Shown piece by piece: positions 35,967 through 45,046 of a stretch of DNA of 64,000 bases. Each line of letters begins with the position of its first letter. Positions within the stretch are counted from its first letter, which is position 1. The stretch is from Rhizobium nepotum 39/7. Its GTDB lineage: Bacteria; Pseudomonadota; Alphaproteobacteria; Rhizobiales; Rhizobiaceae. Position numbers and translations under genes: made by a program. Below the pieces are notes generated by a model, which worked only from the letters and a program-made list of their open reading frames with translations, did not search any database and had not been told where the DNA came from. The stretch lies in contig NZ_JWJH01000009.1 of the NCBI RefSeq assembly GCF_000949865.1, positions 148,270-212,269 on the forward strand, in the 5' to 3' direction.

Positions 35967-36716
35967 ATGGCGACGAAGATGACAAGAACGACAACCTCCG
36001 AACCGGCAGCCCCGCAAGGCAGGACACTTGTGGTGAAGGTTTCTGAAGAACTGCGAAGCCAGATCGCCAAGGGTCGTTACAAGACGGGCGAACGCCTGCC
36101 CTCCGAAGCGCAGATGACGCAGGAATTCGGTGTGAGCCGCACCGTGGTGCGTGAGGCCATCGCCTCACTCAGGTCCGATGGGCTGGTCGAACCGCGTCAG
36201 GGTGCCGGGGTCTTTGTGCTGGAACCCGCACCTGTCGAGCGGCGTCCCTTTCACAATATCGATCTTGCCCGCGTCTCCTCGCTGATCGAAATGCTTGAAC
36301 TGCGCACCGCCGTGGAAGGCGATGCCGCTGGTCTTGCGGCAATCCGCCGCTCGCCGGGGCAAGAAGAAAAGATCATCGAGGCCTTCGATGCCTTTCGCGC
36401 CAGCGCAGCCAAGGGCATTCCGACAGCCGAGGCCGATTTCGCCTTTCACCTCGCCGTTGCCGAGGCCACCAACAATCCGCGCTTCAGCGAGTTTTTGCAG
36501 GTGCTTGGCACAACCCTTATTCCGCGCCGTGCGGTCGCTGAAAACGGCAAGGAAACCGTGCTTTCGCCCGCCGACCTCAACCGGCTTGTCGGCGAGCATG
36601 AAGCGATCCTGATCGCGATACAGGACGGTGACGAAGAGGCGGCACGAAGCGCCATGCGTCACCACCTGAAAAGCAGCCAGACGCGTTACCGCTCCATGCT
36701 GCGCGCACCGCGTTGA
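35967..36716 (+). CDS. GntR (FadR-type) regulator of uronate genes
   Basis: A regulator of about 249 residues. The N-terminal winged helix-turn-helix is LRSQIAKGRYKTGERLPSEAQMTQEFGVSRTVVREAIASLRSDGLVEPRQGAGVFV. The C-terminal FCD domain contains Asp/His metal-ligand candidates (DFAFHLAVAEATNN and MRHHLKSS). The start is unsure: ATG at 35967 or 35979, neither with a strong site. Located after udh and before kdgF, it probably binds the operators at 33262 and 34924. Confidence 0.85.
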   Translation: MATKMTRTTTSEPAAPQGRTLVVKVSEELRSQIAKGRYKTGERLPSEAQMTQEFGVSRTVVREAIASLRSDGLVEPRQGAGVFVLEPAPVERRPFHNIDLARVSSLIEMLELRTAVEGDAAGLAAIRRSPGQEEKIIEAFDAFRASAAKGIPTAEADFAFHLAVAEATNNPRFSEFLQVLGTTLIPRRAVAENGKETVLSPADLNRLVGEHEAILIAIQDGDEEAARSAMRHHLKSSQTRYRSMLRAPR

Positions 36717-36755
36717 AAACGACCCGCATAACGACATTGCACGACTGGAGACAAC

Positions 36756-37073
36756 ATGCAGCAACTTCCGACATTCCCCACCGTTTCGCCTGACGATGGC
36801 GTCGAACGCACCGTGCTTTCCGAAGCGCCCGAACTGATGGTCGTTTCCTTCCGCTTCAAAACCGGTGCGGAAGGCAAGTTGCATAGCCATCCGCATGTGC
36901 AATCCACCTATGTGGCGCGCGGTAGCTTCCGCTTTTACCGCGACGGCGAGGCCTATGACCTCGAAAAAGGCGACAGCCTGATTGTGCCCGGCCATGTCGA
37001 ACACGGTTGCCTGTGTCTGGAAGAGGGCGAACTGATCGACTGCTTCACCCCGCGACGCGACGATTTTCTCTGA
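36756..37073 (+). CDS. kdgF: Cupin protein, KdgF-type uronate linearisation enzyme
   Basis: A 105-residue single cupin barrel. Metal ligands are in KLHSHPHVQSTYV (three His and a Gln) and in VPGHVEHGC. KdgF proteins convert 4,5-unsaturated monouronates to their linear ketone, the substrate of KduI. Its position next to the kdu genes and GH105 supports this. It lies 39 bases after the GntR gene and converges on the M24 gene with a 12-base gap. Confidence 0.85.
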   Translation: MQQLPTFPTVSPDDGVERTVLSEAPELMVVSFRFKTGAEGKLHSHPHVQSTYVARGSFRFYRDGEAYDLEKGDSLIVPGHVEHGCLCLEEGELIDCFTPRRDDFL

Positions 37074-37085
37074 ACTCACCGGTAC

Positions 37086-38318
37086 TCAGGTCCGGAACAA
37101 ATCCCGCAGGGTGCGTGGCAGGTTGTTCATGCACTCTGCCCCGGACGGCGCGACGAGAAACTGGTCCTCGATCATCAGCGCGCCCAGCCCTTCGCCATAG
37201 AAGGGCGCTTCAAGTGCGACGACCATGCCGGGAAGAATGATTTCCGGATTTTCATGCGAAAAGAACGGCCATTCCTCGATACCTACACTGCCGCCAACGG
37301 AATGGCCGAAATGGCCGCGATAATATTCGCTGAAACCTTGGCCGCGCATCGAAGCCAGCATGGCGGCGTGCACCGCGCCGAATGTATTGCCGGGGCGAAG
37401 CGCTTCCAGCCCGCTGGCAAAGGCTGCTTCCAGCGCCTTGAAAATATCGGCCGCCAGCGGAGAGACAGGCCCCCATGAAAAGGTCCGCGCGCCATCCGAC
37501 GAATAACCGTCGACCAACGTGCCGACATCGGCCTTGATCAGCGCCCCCGGCGTGACGACAGCCGCCATATCCGACAGGGTCGGACCGACCGATATGTAAT
37601 CCCAATGACCGCTCAGCGAAAAACCCGATTTCAGGGCATGCGTCTGCGCGCCCGATTTCCAGGCGGCTGAAAGCTGGCCAAGCGCCGCTCCCGCCCGCAC
37701 GGTGGCCGCCATCTCCACCAGCCCGGCCTCTGCAGCGGCGGCTGCGCGTCTTAGAAGCTCGATTTCGCGTTCGGATTTCACCGCGCGTAGACGTTTCAGT
37801 ACCGTCGAACCGTCCGCCCAGTTCACATTGGGTAGCGCCTGACGCAGGGCGAGGAAATCGGCGGCGGGCATGAATTCGAGGTCCGCGCCGATGCGCGCCG
37901 CAGACAGGCCGCGCTCCCGCAGAAGGTCGGCCAGCAGGTTGAAACAGGCTGTGCGATCGAATGTCTCGGGCCTCGGGCCGCCGGAATTGTTGCGGCGATA
38001 GGCATCGTCCACCTGCGCAACACCTGAGGCGCCGCCAAGATCGACCATATCGATCCAGATACGGTGGCGGCGCAGATCGACATCCGGCGCGGCCATGGCG
38101 ACGAGAGGAGCGGCATGGTCGCTGACGACGGCGGCCAATCTCGCCCCGGCATCGGCCGGCACCAACGCGATGGCCGAACCCGCCCTGCCCCACATCGTCG
38201 CAACACCGGCATGAGCACCGACAGCATAGCGGAAGGCTTCCGGCTGGAAGAGCGCCAGCGCATCCATGCCCGCCTCGACCATCAATTGCTGCGCACGGCT
38301 TCGATCGATATCGCCCAT
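37086..38318 (-). CDS. M24 metallopeptidase family protein (Xaa-Pro aminopeptidase-like)
   Basis: A 410-residue pita-bread-fold protein. The N-terminal creatinase-like domain runs to about residue 165 and the catalytic domain follows. Metal ligands are visible: Asp in KADVGTLVDG, Asp in YSSDGARTF, His in HFGHSVGG, Glu in ALEAPFY and Glu in IEDQF, so it should bind two metals. Relatives include prolidases and amide hydrolases such as creatinase. I use the ATG at 38318; a GTG at 38342 is possible. The link to uronate metabolism is not clear. Confidence 0.85.
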   Translation of the reverse strand: MGDIDRSRAQQLMVEAGMDALALFQPEAFRYAVGAHAGVATMWGRAGSAIALVPADAGARLAAVVSDHAAPLVAMAAPDVDLRRHRIWIDMVDLGGASGVAQVDDAYRRNNSGGPRPETFDRTACFNLLADLLRERGLSAARIGADLEFMPAADFLALRQALPNVNWADGSTVLKRLRAVKSEREIELLRRAAAAAEAGLVEMAATVRAGAALGQLSAAWKSGAQTHALKSGFSLSGHWDYISVGPTLSDMAAVVTPGALIKADVGTLVDGYSSDGARTFSWGPVSPLAADIFKALEAAFASGLEALRPGNTFGAVHAAMLASMRGQGFSEYYRGHFGHSVGGSVGIEEWPFFSHENPEIILPGMVVALEAPFYGEGLGALMIEDQFLVAPSGAECMNNLPRTLRDLFRT

Positions 38319-38488
38319 AAGAACCCCGGTAGATTGTTTCACCCGCTTTATTTTTGGTGCAGGCAGGTTTCATTACAACTTCGCTTTATCAGCGGCCGGG
38401 TGAGGAAAGAAGCAGGAAAACAGGATTAGGGCCGGAGGTCGGGATTAGCCCCCCGACCCAGTGCTTTTTTACAGGTCGCAACATCCAC
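38319..38488. other. Intergenic stretch before the M24 gene
   Basis: No coding frame is convincing in this part of the 335-base gap. It should contain the promoter of the M24 gene on the minus strand, but I see no consensus boxes I trust. Confidence 0.35.
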
Positions 38489-38610
38489 CCTCCGTCACCC
38501 CGGACTAGATCCGGGGTCTAGCGCGATCAAGTCCCTGATCGCAAAAAACTCTTTTCACCGCGCGGACGCGCCGTGGCTGGATGCCGGATCAAGCCACGGC
38601 ATGACGGAGG
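38489..38610. repeat. Mosaic palindromic element, RIME-like
   Basis: An outer 9-bp inverted repeat (CCTCCGTCA at 38489-38497, TGACGGAGG at 38602-38610) encloses ACCCCGG/CCGGGGT (38497-38503, 38511-38517) and GCCGTGGCT/AGCCACGGC (38570-38578, 38592-38600). This nested layout is typical of intergenic mosaic elements in Rhizobiaceae. Confidence 0.65.
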
Positions 38611-38641
38611 TGAAAAACGGAAACGGCGGGAAAACCCGCCG
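38610..38641 (-). terminator. Intrinsic terminator of the fusion gene operon
   Basis: CGGCGGG (38624-38630) pairs with CCCGCCG (38635-38641) around an AAAA loop. On the minus strand the stem is followed by TTTCCGTTTTT. It lies 12 bases past the stop of the fusion gene. Confidence 0.7.
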
Positions 38642-38653
38642 TCCCGTGGCTGC

Positions 38654-40657
38654 TCAAGCCTCAAGCCATTTCAGCTGCTCATCCGTCAGCTTGATATCCA
38701 GCGCCGAAAGGCTGTCCTCCAGCTCCGCTATCGTGCGCGGCCCGATCAGCGGGATGACCGGGAAGGGCTGGGCGATGACATAAGCGAGCGCAATGTGGAT
38801 CGGGTGACGGCCGAGTTTCCGGGCAAGCTCGTTCGCCCGGTCGCGGCGGTCGAAATTGCGGTCGGAATACCAGACGCGGACGATTTCCTCATCGTCGTGT
38901 TTATCCCGTCCGGCGCGGTCGGTGAAGAAGCCACGCCCCTGGCTGGACCAGGCGAAATTGGGGATCTGGCGGGATTTTAGCCAGTCCTTCCAGTCATCGT
39001 CCGATGCCGCCACGCATCCCGCCCAGATGGGATCGAGCATTTCGGCAAGCGAAAAATTGTTGGAAAGTGCCGCCGGGGCCTGTTTACCGTTTGTCCCGGC
39101 ATAGGCGGCAGCCTCGTCCATGCGCTCGCGTGTCCAGTTCGAGCCGCCGAAAATGCCGCGGATGCGCCCGCGCCGGACTTCGGCATCCATCGCATCGACA
39201 AATTCACCGACCGGCACATCGGGATTATCGCGATGCATGAAATAGGCATCGACATAATCCGTCTTCAGCCGTTCCAGCGACTGATCGAGCTGCTTGGCGA
39301 TCATGTCCGGATAGCAAAGTGGCGAATGCGCGCCCTTGCCGATCAGAACGATCTCTTCGCGCGGCACGTTACGGCTGGTATGCCAGTCGCCAAAAATCGC
39401 CTCGGTCTTGCCCCCTCCATAGACGTAAGCCGTATCGAACAGATTGCCGCCCGCCTCGTAAAAGGCATCGAGCGTCAGGGATGCGGAGGCGAAATTGGGG
39501 AAAAACTCGAAACCGAGCGCGACCACAGAAGCCGGTTTGGCGATGCCCGGTATCTGGCGCTTGGGAACAGCGTTCCCAGCCACGACCTTTCCGCCTACAA
39601 TATTGGCGATGCGCGCGGTTGCTTTCTCGACGCTGTATTCGAGGCCGACGGAAGCGCGCCACTGATCCATGACGCGCAGATTGCCGAGACTGTCGGCCCA
39701 GGCCATGCCGGGTGCGTCGAATTCCCGCTTGCCCTGACGGATCGCCTCGCCGGCCGCATCGACCTCGAAGGAATAGAGCCAGCGATCCTCCGGTATCTCG
39801 ATTGTTTCGGTCTTGTCGCCCCTGAAAATATCGATCCGGCCGGTACCGCCCTTGTGGCCGGCGGCGTACCAGAAATCCTTGACCTCGATACGGCCTTCCG
39901 AGCCGATGATGCGCAGCACGTTGTCCTGCCCCGCCATGATCGAGCAGGACACTTCGGCGACGATGCCGTTTGAAAACTTCAGGACGGCCGAAGCCCATTC
40001 ATCAACGCCCGACTGGCCGAGATGGGCGGCACCGACAACCTTTTCCGGCTCGGCAAAGGGCTTGCCATCCACGGCACCGGCAATCAGCCGCACCATGGAA
40101 ACCGGATACCCGCCGACATCGAGAATGCCGCCGCCCGCCGTCTCGTTGGCGAAAAGCCGGTGGTCGGCCCGGAAAGAACCCATGTTGAAACCGAAACTGG
40201 AGCGGATGATACGGACATCGCCAACCGCACGGCTTTTAATCAATTCCACCAGTTTTGCCGTCTGGGGATGCAGACGATACATATAGGCCTCGCCCACAAA
40301 GACTCCGGCCTTTTTCGCCTCGTGAAAAATGGCGTCGGCATCGTAGGCGGAAAGCGCGATAGGCTTTTCCACCAGCACGTTTTTACCCGCCCTTATCGCC
40401 TTGATCGCCCATTCCGCATGGCCGGTATGGGGCGTAGCGATATAGACGGCATCGATATCGGGATCGGAAAGCAGCGCATCGTAGCCATGGATAATGCGCG
40501 CGCCGGCAAAGGCTTCGGCAAGACCCGGTTTGTCCGGATTGCGGGTGGCGATGGCCTCAAGCCTCCCGGTGCGGGAATGGGCAATGCCGTCCGCGAAGGT
40601 CCTGGCGATGGTGCCCGGGCCGATGATGCCCCAGCGGATCGGTTGGTCGGTCGTCAT
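38654..40657 (-). CDS. Two-domain fusion: Gfo/Idh/MocA oxidoreductase + aldo/keto reductase
   Basis: A 667-residue protein. Residues 1-340 are a Gfo/Idh/MocA oxidoreductase with GPGTIA (13-18) and EKP (97-99). Residues 350-667 are an aldo/keto reductase with a full catalytic tetrad: Asp408, Tyr413, Lys441 and His475. Each half should bind its own nicotinamide cofactor. The ATG at 40657 has GACGAGG upstream; a frame from 40705 adds a repeat-encoded MPNTYMPNTYM tail and looks spurious. It follows an importer ATPase gene by 66 bases. It might oxidise one position of a sugar and reduce another; this is inference. Confidence 0.9.
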   Translation of the reverse strand: MTTDQPIRWGIIGPGTIARTFADGIAHSRTGRLEAIATRNPDKPGLAEAFAGARIIHGYDALLSDPDIDAVYIATPHTGHAEWAIKAIRAGKNVLVEKPIALSAYDADAIFHEAKKAGVFVGEAYMYRLHPQTAKLVELIKSRAVGDVRIIRSSFGFNMGSFRADHRLFANETAGGGILDVGGYPVSMVRLIAGAVDGKPFAEPEKVVGAAHLGQSGVDEWASAVLKFSNGIVAEVSCSIMAGQDNVLRIIGSEGRIEVKDFWYAAGHKGGTGRIDIFRGDKTETIEIPEDRWLYSFEVDAAGEAIRQGKREFDAPGMAWADSLGNLRVMDQWRASVGLEYSVEKATARIANIVGGKVVAGNAVPKRQIPGIAKPASVVALGFEFFPNFASASLTLDAFYEAGGNLFDTAYVYGGGKTEAIFGDWHTSRNVPREEIVLIGKGAHSPLCYPDMIAKQLDQSLERLKTDYVDAYFMHRDNPDVPVGEFVDAMDAEVRRGRIRGIFGGSNWTRERMDEAAAYAGTNGKQAPAALSNNFSLAEMLDPIWAGCVAASDDDWKDWLKSRQIPNFAWSSQGRGFFTDRAGRDKHDDEEIVRVWYSDRNFDRRDRANELARKLGRHPIHIALAYVIAQPFPVIPLIGPRTIAELEDSLSALDIKLTDEQLKWLEA

Positions 40658-40672
40658 GAAAACCTCGTCTTT

Positions 40673-40702
40673 CATGTAGGTGTTTGGCATGTAGGTGTTT
40701 GG
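40673..40702. repeat. Tandem duplication of a 15-base unit
   Basis: The + strand unit CATGTAGGTGTTTGG occurs twice back to back (40673-40687, 40688-40702), followed by five more matching bases. It fills most of the 66-base gap between the ATPase gene and the fusion gene, and duplicates an in-frame ATG. Confidence 0.85.
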
Positions 40703-40723
40703 CATGTGAGAGCTTGGGAAGTT

Positions 40724-41809
40724 TCAGCGCAGGCGGTTGCCCTCGCTGTCGAAAAGAAATGCCTTGCGGGCGGAGAGACCGACAGTCAGCCGGTCGCGAT
40801 TGACAACGTCGCGCGATTCCGGACGTTCGATAATGAGCTGCTCGTCGCCTTGCGTGCGGGCGTAGACATAGCTGGTATTGCCAAGATGTTCGGCGACATC
40901 GACATGAACGGTAAGATCGGCATCGCCCCTGCCCATCTCCGTGAAATGTTCAGGCCGGATGCCGAGCGAGACCCGGCTTCCCTCGTTGAGCCGGTCCTTG
41001 AGCGGCAGGGTCAGCCGCACTGCGGGATCGCTGTCGAGCGAGAGCGTCGCGCTCTCCGCGCCGGCACCGATAATGGTGGCCTCGAGAAAATTCATCTTCG
41101 GCGAACCGACGAAACCGGCAACGAAACGGTTGGCGGGATCGTCATAAAGATCGAGCGGCGCGCCGACCTGCTCGATATTGCCGGCCCGCAGAACCACGAT
41201 CTTGTCGGCAAGCGTCATCGCCTCGGTCTGGTCGTGGGTGACATAGATCATCGTGGTGCCGAGTTGCTTGTGCAACCGCGATATTTCCACCCGCATCTGC
41301 ACCCGTAGTTCCGCATCGAGGTTCGACAGGGGTTCGTCGAACAGAAAGACCTGCGGTTCACGCACGATGGCGCGGCCAATGGCGACACGCTGCCGCTGGC
41401 CGCCGGAAAGCTGCTTCGGCCTGCGTTCCATCAACTCGTTGATCTGCAGAATTTCGGCGGCGCGGCTGACGCGCTTTTCGGTATCGGCCTTTGGGTTGCC
41501 ATTCATCCTCAAGCCAAAGGACAGGTTTTCGGCAACCGTCATATGCGGATAAAGCGCGTAGGACTGGAACACCATGGCGATGCCGCGATCGGCCGGATCG
41601 GCATCGTTGACCGTCCTGCCGCCGATGCTGATATCGCCGCCCGATATATCCTCCAGCCCGGCTATCATACGCAGAAGCGTGGATTTGCCGCAGCCGGATG
41701 GGCCGACGAAGACGACGAACTCGCCATCGGCAATATCGAGATCCGCACCATGGATAACTTTCAGTGCACCATAGCGCTTGACGACATTTTTGAGCGAAAG
41801 TTCCGCCAT
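40724..41809 (-). CDS. Sugar ABC transporter ATP-binding protein (UgpC/MalK type)
   Basis: A 361-residue ATPase with GPSGCGKST (36-44), LSGGQRQRV and FLFDEPLSNLD, then a C-terminal regulatory domain. The ATG at 41809 follows GGGAGG; a longer frame to 41962 covers the permease end and is not real. It lies between the permeases and the fusion oxidoreductase, which is therefore likely to metabolise the imported sugar. Confidence 0.92.
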   Translation of the reverse strand: MAELSLKNVVKRYGALKVIHGADLDIADGEFVVFVGPSGCGKSTLLRMIAGLEDISGGDISIGGRTVNDADPADRGIAMVFQSYALYPHMTVAENLSFGLRMNGNPKADTEKRVSRAAEILQINELMERRPKQLSGGQRQRVAIGRAIVREPQVFLFDEPLSNLDAELRVQMRVEISRLHKQLGTTMIYVTHDQTEAMTLADKIVVLRAGNIEQVGAPLDLYDDPANRFVAGFVGSPKMNFLEATIIGAGAESATLSLDSDPAVRLTLPLKDRLNEGSRVSLGIRPEHFTEMGRGDADLTVHVDVAEHLGNTSYVYARTQGDEQLIIERPESRDVVNRDRLTVGLSARKAFLFDSEGNRLR

Positions 41810-41819
41810 GCGGCCTCCC

Positions 41820-42656
41820 TTACTTGACTGCCCCGGCGGAAATGCCGGCGATGAAGTGACGCTGCAAAGCGACAAAAACCACGAGGATGGGCGCAGTGAG
41901 CAAGACCGCACCGGCCATGATGCCGCCCCATGACACTTTGGTGAGCCCGATAAGGGTGCCAAGCGCCACGGGTGCGGTCATCATTTCCGGGCGGGAGTTG
42001 ATCAGCAGCGGCCAGAGATAATTATTCCACGAGGCGAGGAAGAGAATGATCGACAGCGCTGCCATGGTGGGCCGCGCCAATGGCAAAGCAATGCGCAGGA
42101 AGATTTGCCATTCCTTGACACCTTCCACCCTTGCCGCATCGAAAAGCTCCGTCGGCATCATCGAGAAGGACTGCCGCATGAACAGCACGCCGAGCGAATT
42201 GAACAGCGGCGGCACGATGAGCGCCACCCAGCTATTGGCGAGCTTGAATTCACGCGCCACCATGATGAATTGGGGAATGACGACAACCGCGAAAGGCAGG
42301 GTGATGGTGCCGAGAATGATGGCGATCACCACTGAGCGTCCTGCGAAACGATAACGCGCCAGCGCCCAGCCCGCCATGGAGGTCAGGAACACCGAGAGAA
42401 CCGTGTAGATGATCGCAACGGTGATCGAGATGAACATGGCCCGCAGGAAGTTGGTATCCGCCTGAAGGTTGCTGAAATTCTCGATGAAGTTGGTGGAGGG
42501 CACGAGCACGATATCCGGGCTGAAAATGCCGAAATCGGGCATGGTCGAAAATACGAACATCATCCACAGCGGAAACAGCCAGATGATGGCAAGCGGCGTC
42601 AGCGTCGCATGCAGCGCAATCTTCTGCCAGAGAAGCGATCTGGATTTCGATCTCAT
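41820..42656 (-). CDS. Sugar ABC transporter permease (MalG type)
   Basis: A 278-residue membrane protein with about six membrane segments and an EAA loop FDAARVEGVKEWQIFLRIALPL. GGGAGGGAG precedes its ATG, which overlaps the stop of the partner permease by 4 bases (ATGA). Confidence 0.92.
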   Translation of the reverse strand: MRSKSRSLLWQKIALHATLTPLAIIWLFPLWMMFVFSTMPDFGIFSPDIVLVPSTNFIENFSNLQADTNFLRAMFISITVAIIYTVLSVFLTSMAGWALARYRFAGRSVVIAIILGTITLPFAVVVIPQFIMVAREFKLANSWVALIVPPLFNSLGVLFMRQSFSMMPTELFDAARVEGVKEWQIFLRIALPLARPTMAALSIILFLASWNNYLWPLLINSRPEMMTAPVALGTLIGLTKVSWGGIMAGAVLLTAPILVVFVALQRHFIAGISAGAVK

Positions 42657-43513
42657 TTCGGCTCCCTCCCGACCCAGAGATTAAGAAGCGAAATGGCGAT
42701 GGCGAGCGCCGCCATGGTGTAGGCAATGGCCGAGGCGTAACCGAAATTGAGCGAGGTGAAGCCCTGCCGGTAAAGGAACAGCCCCAGCGTCTCCGTGCCG
42801 CCGCCCGGTCCACCGCGATTGGTGATGAGGAAAGGTTCGGCGAAAAGCTGCATGGTGCCGATCACCGACAGGACCACGCAGAAGAGGATGATGGGTTTTA
42901 AGAGCGGCAGGGTGATGTGGAAGAATTGCTGCCGCTTGTTCACCTTGTCCAGCGTCGCCGCCTCGTAGACATCACCGGGGATGGATTGCAGGCCGGCAAG
43001 AATGATGATGGCGTTATAACCCGCCCAGCGCCAGGTGACGGCGATGATGACCAGCGCCATGGCCGCATTGGCATTGTCGAACCACGAGATCGGTGAAAGA
43101 CCGACGGACGTGATGAGCTTGTTGATGATGCCGAAATCGGCACTGAACATCAGCCGGAAGACCGCGGCATAGGCGACCTCCCCAACGACAACAGGCGCGA
43201 AGAAGGCGAAACGGTAAAGCGGGCGCACCTTTAAGAGCGGCGAATTCAGGAGCACCGCCATAACGGTGGCAAGCGCGATCATGACAGGCACCTGAATGAC
43301 GAGAATGATCAGCGTATTATAGAGCGCGTTATAAAACGCCGGATCGGAGACGAGCCGTCCCCAGTTCATGGACGGCGCGAACCGCCAGGGATTGATACGG
43401 GTGTTCTGGAACGACAGCATGAACGAGCTGATGATCGGCCAGACCCAGAATGTCGCGAAAATCAGAAGATAGGGCGCAAGGAACGCATAAGCGATCCTGT
43501 TCCTTGACGGCAT
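42653..43513 (-). CDS. Sugar ABC transporter permease (MalF type)
   Basis: A 286-residue permease. The first membrane segment is YAFLAPYLLIFATFWVWPII and the EAA loop YEAATLDKVNKRQQFFHITLP. It belongs to the lactose/oligosaccharide-type importers. A 261-base gap with a RIME element separates it from the binding-protein gene upstream. Confidence 0.92.
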   Translation of the reverse strand: MPSRNRIAYAFLAPYLLIFATFWVWPIISSFMLSFQNTRINPWRFAPSMNWGRLVSDPAFYNALYNTLIILVIQVPVMIALATVMAVLLNSPLLKVRPLYRFAFFAPVVVGEVAYAAVFRLMFSADFGIINKLITSVGLSPISWFDNANAAMALVIIAVTWRWAGYNAIIILAGLQSIPGDVYEAATLDKVNKRQQFFHITLPLLKPIILFCVVLSVIGTMQLFAEPFLITNRGGPGGGTETLGLFLYRQGFTSLNFGYASAIAYTMAALAIAISLLNLWVGREPK

Positions 43514-43603
43514 GACGACCTCCAGATGCCGGATGGTGCACCGGATAAATGGAAAAGCTTGGAAGAGGCCCGCCCCGTTTCAGGGGCAAGGCCATCGCAA
43601 GGC

Positions 43604-43749
43604 GGTGCCGCATGTTTCTTCTCCCCATCGGGGAGAAGGTGGCCCAAAGGGCCAGATGAGGGGGCAAGCTCTCGGTCTAACGCTGACGTCGCCCCTTCAT
43701 CCCGCTGCTGCGACCTTCTCCCCGGCGGGGAGAAGAAACACGCGGCACC
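43604..43749. repeat. RIME1-type intergenic mosaic element
   Basis: A 146-base element with 23-base outer arms (43604-43626 and 43727-43749) that match at 22 of 23 positions as an inverted repeat. Two internal palindromes, CTTCTCCCC/GGGGAGAAG types, are at 43618-43639 and 43714-43735. The motif GGGGAGAAGGTGGC plus CAGATGAGGGG is the hallmark of RIME1 in Rhizobiaceae. It lies between the binding-protein gene and the permease gene of one operon. The rest of the 43514-43774 gap has no gene. Confidence 0.85.
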
Positions 43750-43774
43750 ACTCGTTCCCTCGACAGCAGACGGG

Positions 43775-45046
43775 CTACTCAGCTACCGGAAGACCCGTGG
43801 CCGTTTCGATCTGCTTTGCCGCATCGTCGAGTGCCGCTTTCGCATCGGGATAACCGCCCGCGAAGTATTTGGTCTGCGTCGCCTTGTAGATCGCATCCGC
43901 ATCCGACTGGAACGCGGTGCCGCGGCTCGGCACGATTTTCGGCAGGGTTGCCAGAATATCGGTCCAGACAGCCTGCCCGCCCCAATAAGGCTGCTTTTCC
44001 TTGACGAAAGGATCATCGACGGCGGAGAGAAGCGAGGGAACGAGGCCGAAGGATTTCAGCATCGTTACCTGCCCCTCATTGGTGGTGAGCGCGTAATCGA
44101 TGTATTTCCACGCCGCTTCCTTGTGCTTGGACGTCGAACTGATGGCCAGCGAAGAGCCGCCGAGATTGGCCGCATGCGGGCCGTCGGGCGTGAGGCTCGG
44201 CATCATATAGACGCCCCACTTGCCCGAAAGATCGGGAGAGCCGGATCGGATCGTGCCTTCATACCAGGCGCCAAACATCTGGCTCGCCGCCTTGCCGGCC
44301 GTATTGGACTGGATCTTCTCATCCCAGATCGCGGCCGTGATGATGCCAGCATCCTTCATCTGCTTGATCTTCTCAAGCGTGGCGACACAGGCAGGTTTGT
44401 TGATGGTGATGTTTTGGCCGTCGGTCGAAAAGTAACCGCATCCTTGCTCGTTGGCGATCATGCGGAACCATTCGCTGTCGCCGTTGAAATCGGCCTGCGC
44501 CATCACCGTGCCGGGGTTCGCAGCCATGACCTTCTTGCCCGCCGCGATGAAATCGTCCCAGCTCTTGATGGTTGTCGGATCGATGCCCGCCTTTTCATAG
44601 AAGTCGCGACGATAAAAGATCGCAACCGGACCGGAATCCCACGGAACCGCATAGGCAACGCCGTCAATTTCCAGTTCCGTGCGCTTGAAATCGGGGAAAA
44701 GTGCCTGTTTCTCAGGTGTATAGCCAAGTGCGGTCAAATCGGCAAAGCAATCGGGAAAACGGCTCCAGAACAGCTCCGCCTCGAAATTCTCGACGGTTAC
44801 GATATCCGGAAGGCCATCGCCACCGGCTGCACAGGCCGCCAGCGTCTTGTCAAAAACCTGATTGTTTCCAAGGTCTTCAACGACGATCTTGATATCCGGA
44901 TTTTGCTTGTTGAAGCCTTCGACCGTGGATTTCAGCGCCGAGGCGGCGACATTCCAGCTCCAGATGGTAACGGTCTCGGGTTGCGCCATTGCCGGTGCTG
45001 CAAAGAGCACCAAAGCCGTCGACGCGCCAAGAAATTTAAAGCACAT
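43775..45046 (-). CDS. ABC transporter sugar-binding protein
   Basis: A 423-residue family 1 binding protein. The signal peptide MCFKFLGASTALVLFAAPAMAQ is clear, and the mature start ETVTIWSWNVAASAL is typical of lactose/arabinose-type binding proteins. Trp/Tyr-rich parts (SWDDF, GAWYEGTIRSG) suit sugar stacking. It is the first gene of the importer operon and diverges from the AraC gene by 92 bases. Ligand unknown. Confidence 0.9.
   Translation of the reverse strand: MCFKFLGASTALVLFAAPAMAQPETVTIWSWNVAASALKSTVEGFNKQNPDIKIVVEDLGNNQVFDKTLAACAAGGDGLPDIVTVENFEAELFWSRFPDCFADLTALGYTPEKQALFPDFKRTELEIDGVAYAVPWDSGPVAIFYRRDFYEKAGIDPTTIKSWDDFIAAGKKVMAANPGTVMAQADFNGDSEWFRMIANEQGCGYFSTDGQNITINKPACVATLEKIKQMKDAGIITAAIWDEKIQSNTAGKAASQMFGAWYEGTIRSGSPDLSGKWGVYMMPSLTPDGPHAANLGGSSLAISSTSKHKEAAWKYIDYALTTNEGQVTMLKSFGLVPSLLSAVDDPFVKEKQPYWGGQAVWTDILATLPKIVPSRGTAFQSDADAIYKATQTKYFAGGYPDAKAALDDAAKQIETATGLPVAE

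Noticed and set aside
40658..40705. A 16-residue N-terminal extension of the fusion protein (MPNTYMPNTYM...)
   Set aside because: It is encoded by the tandem 15-base repeat and lacks a binding site; the ATG at 40657 has one.
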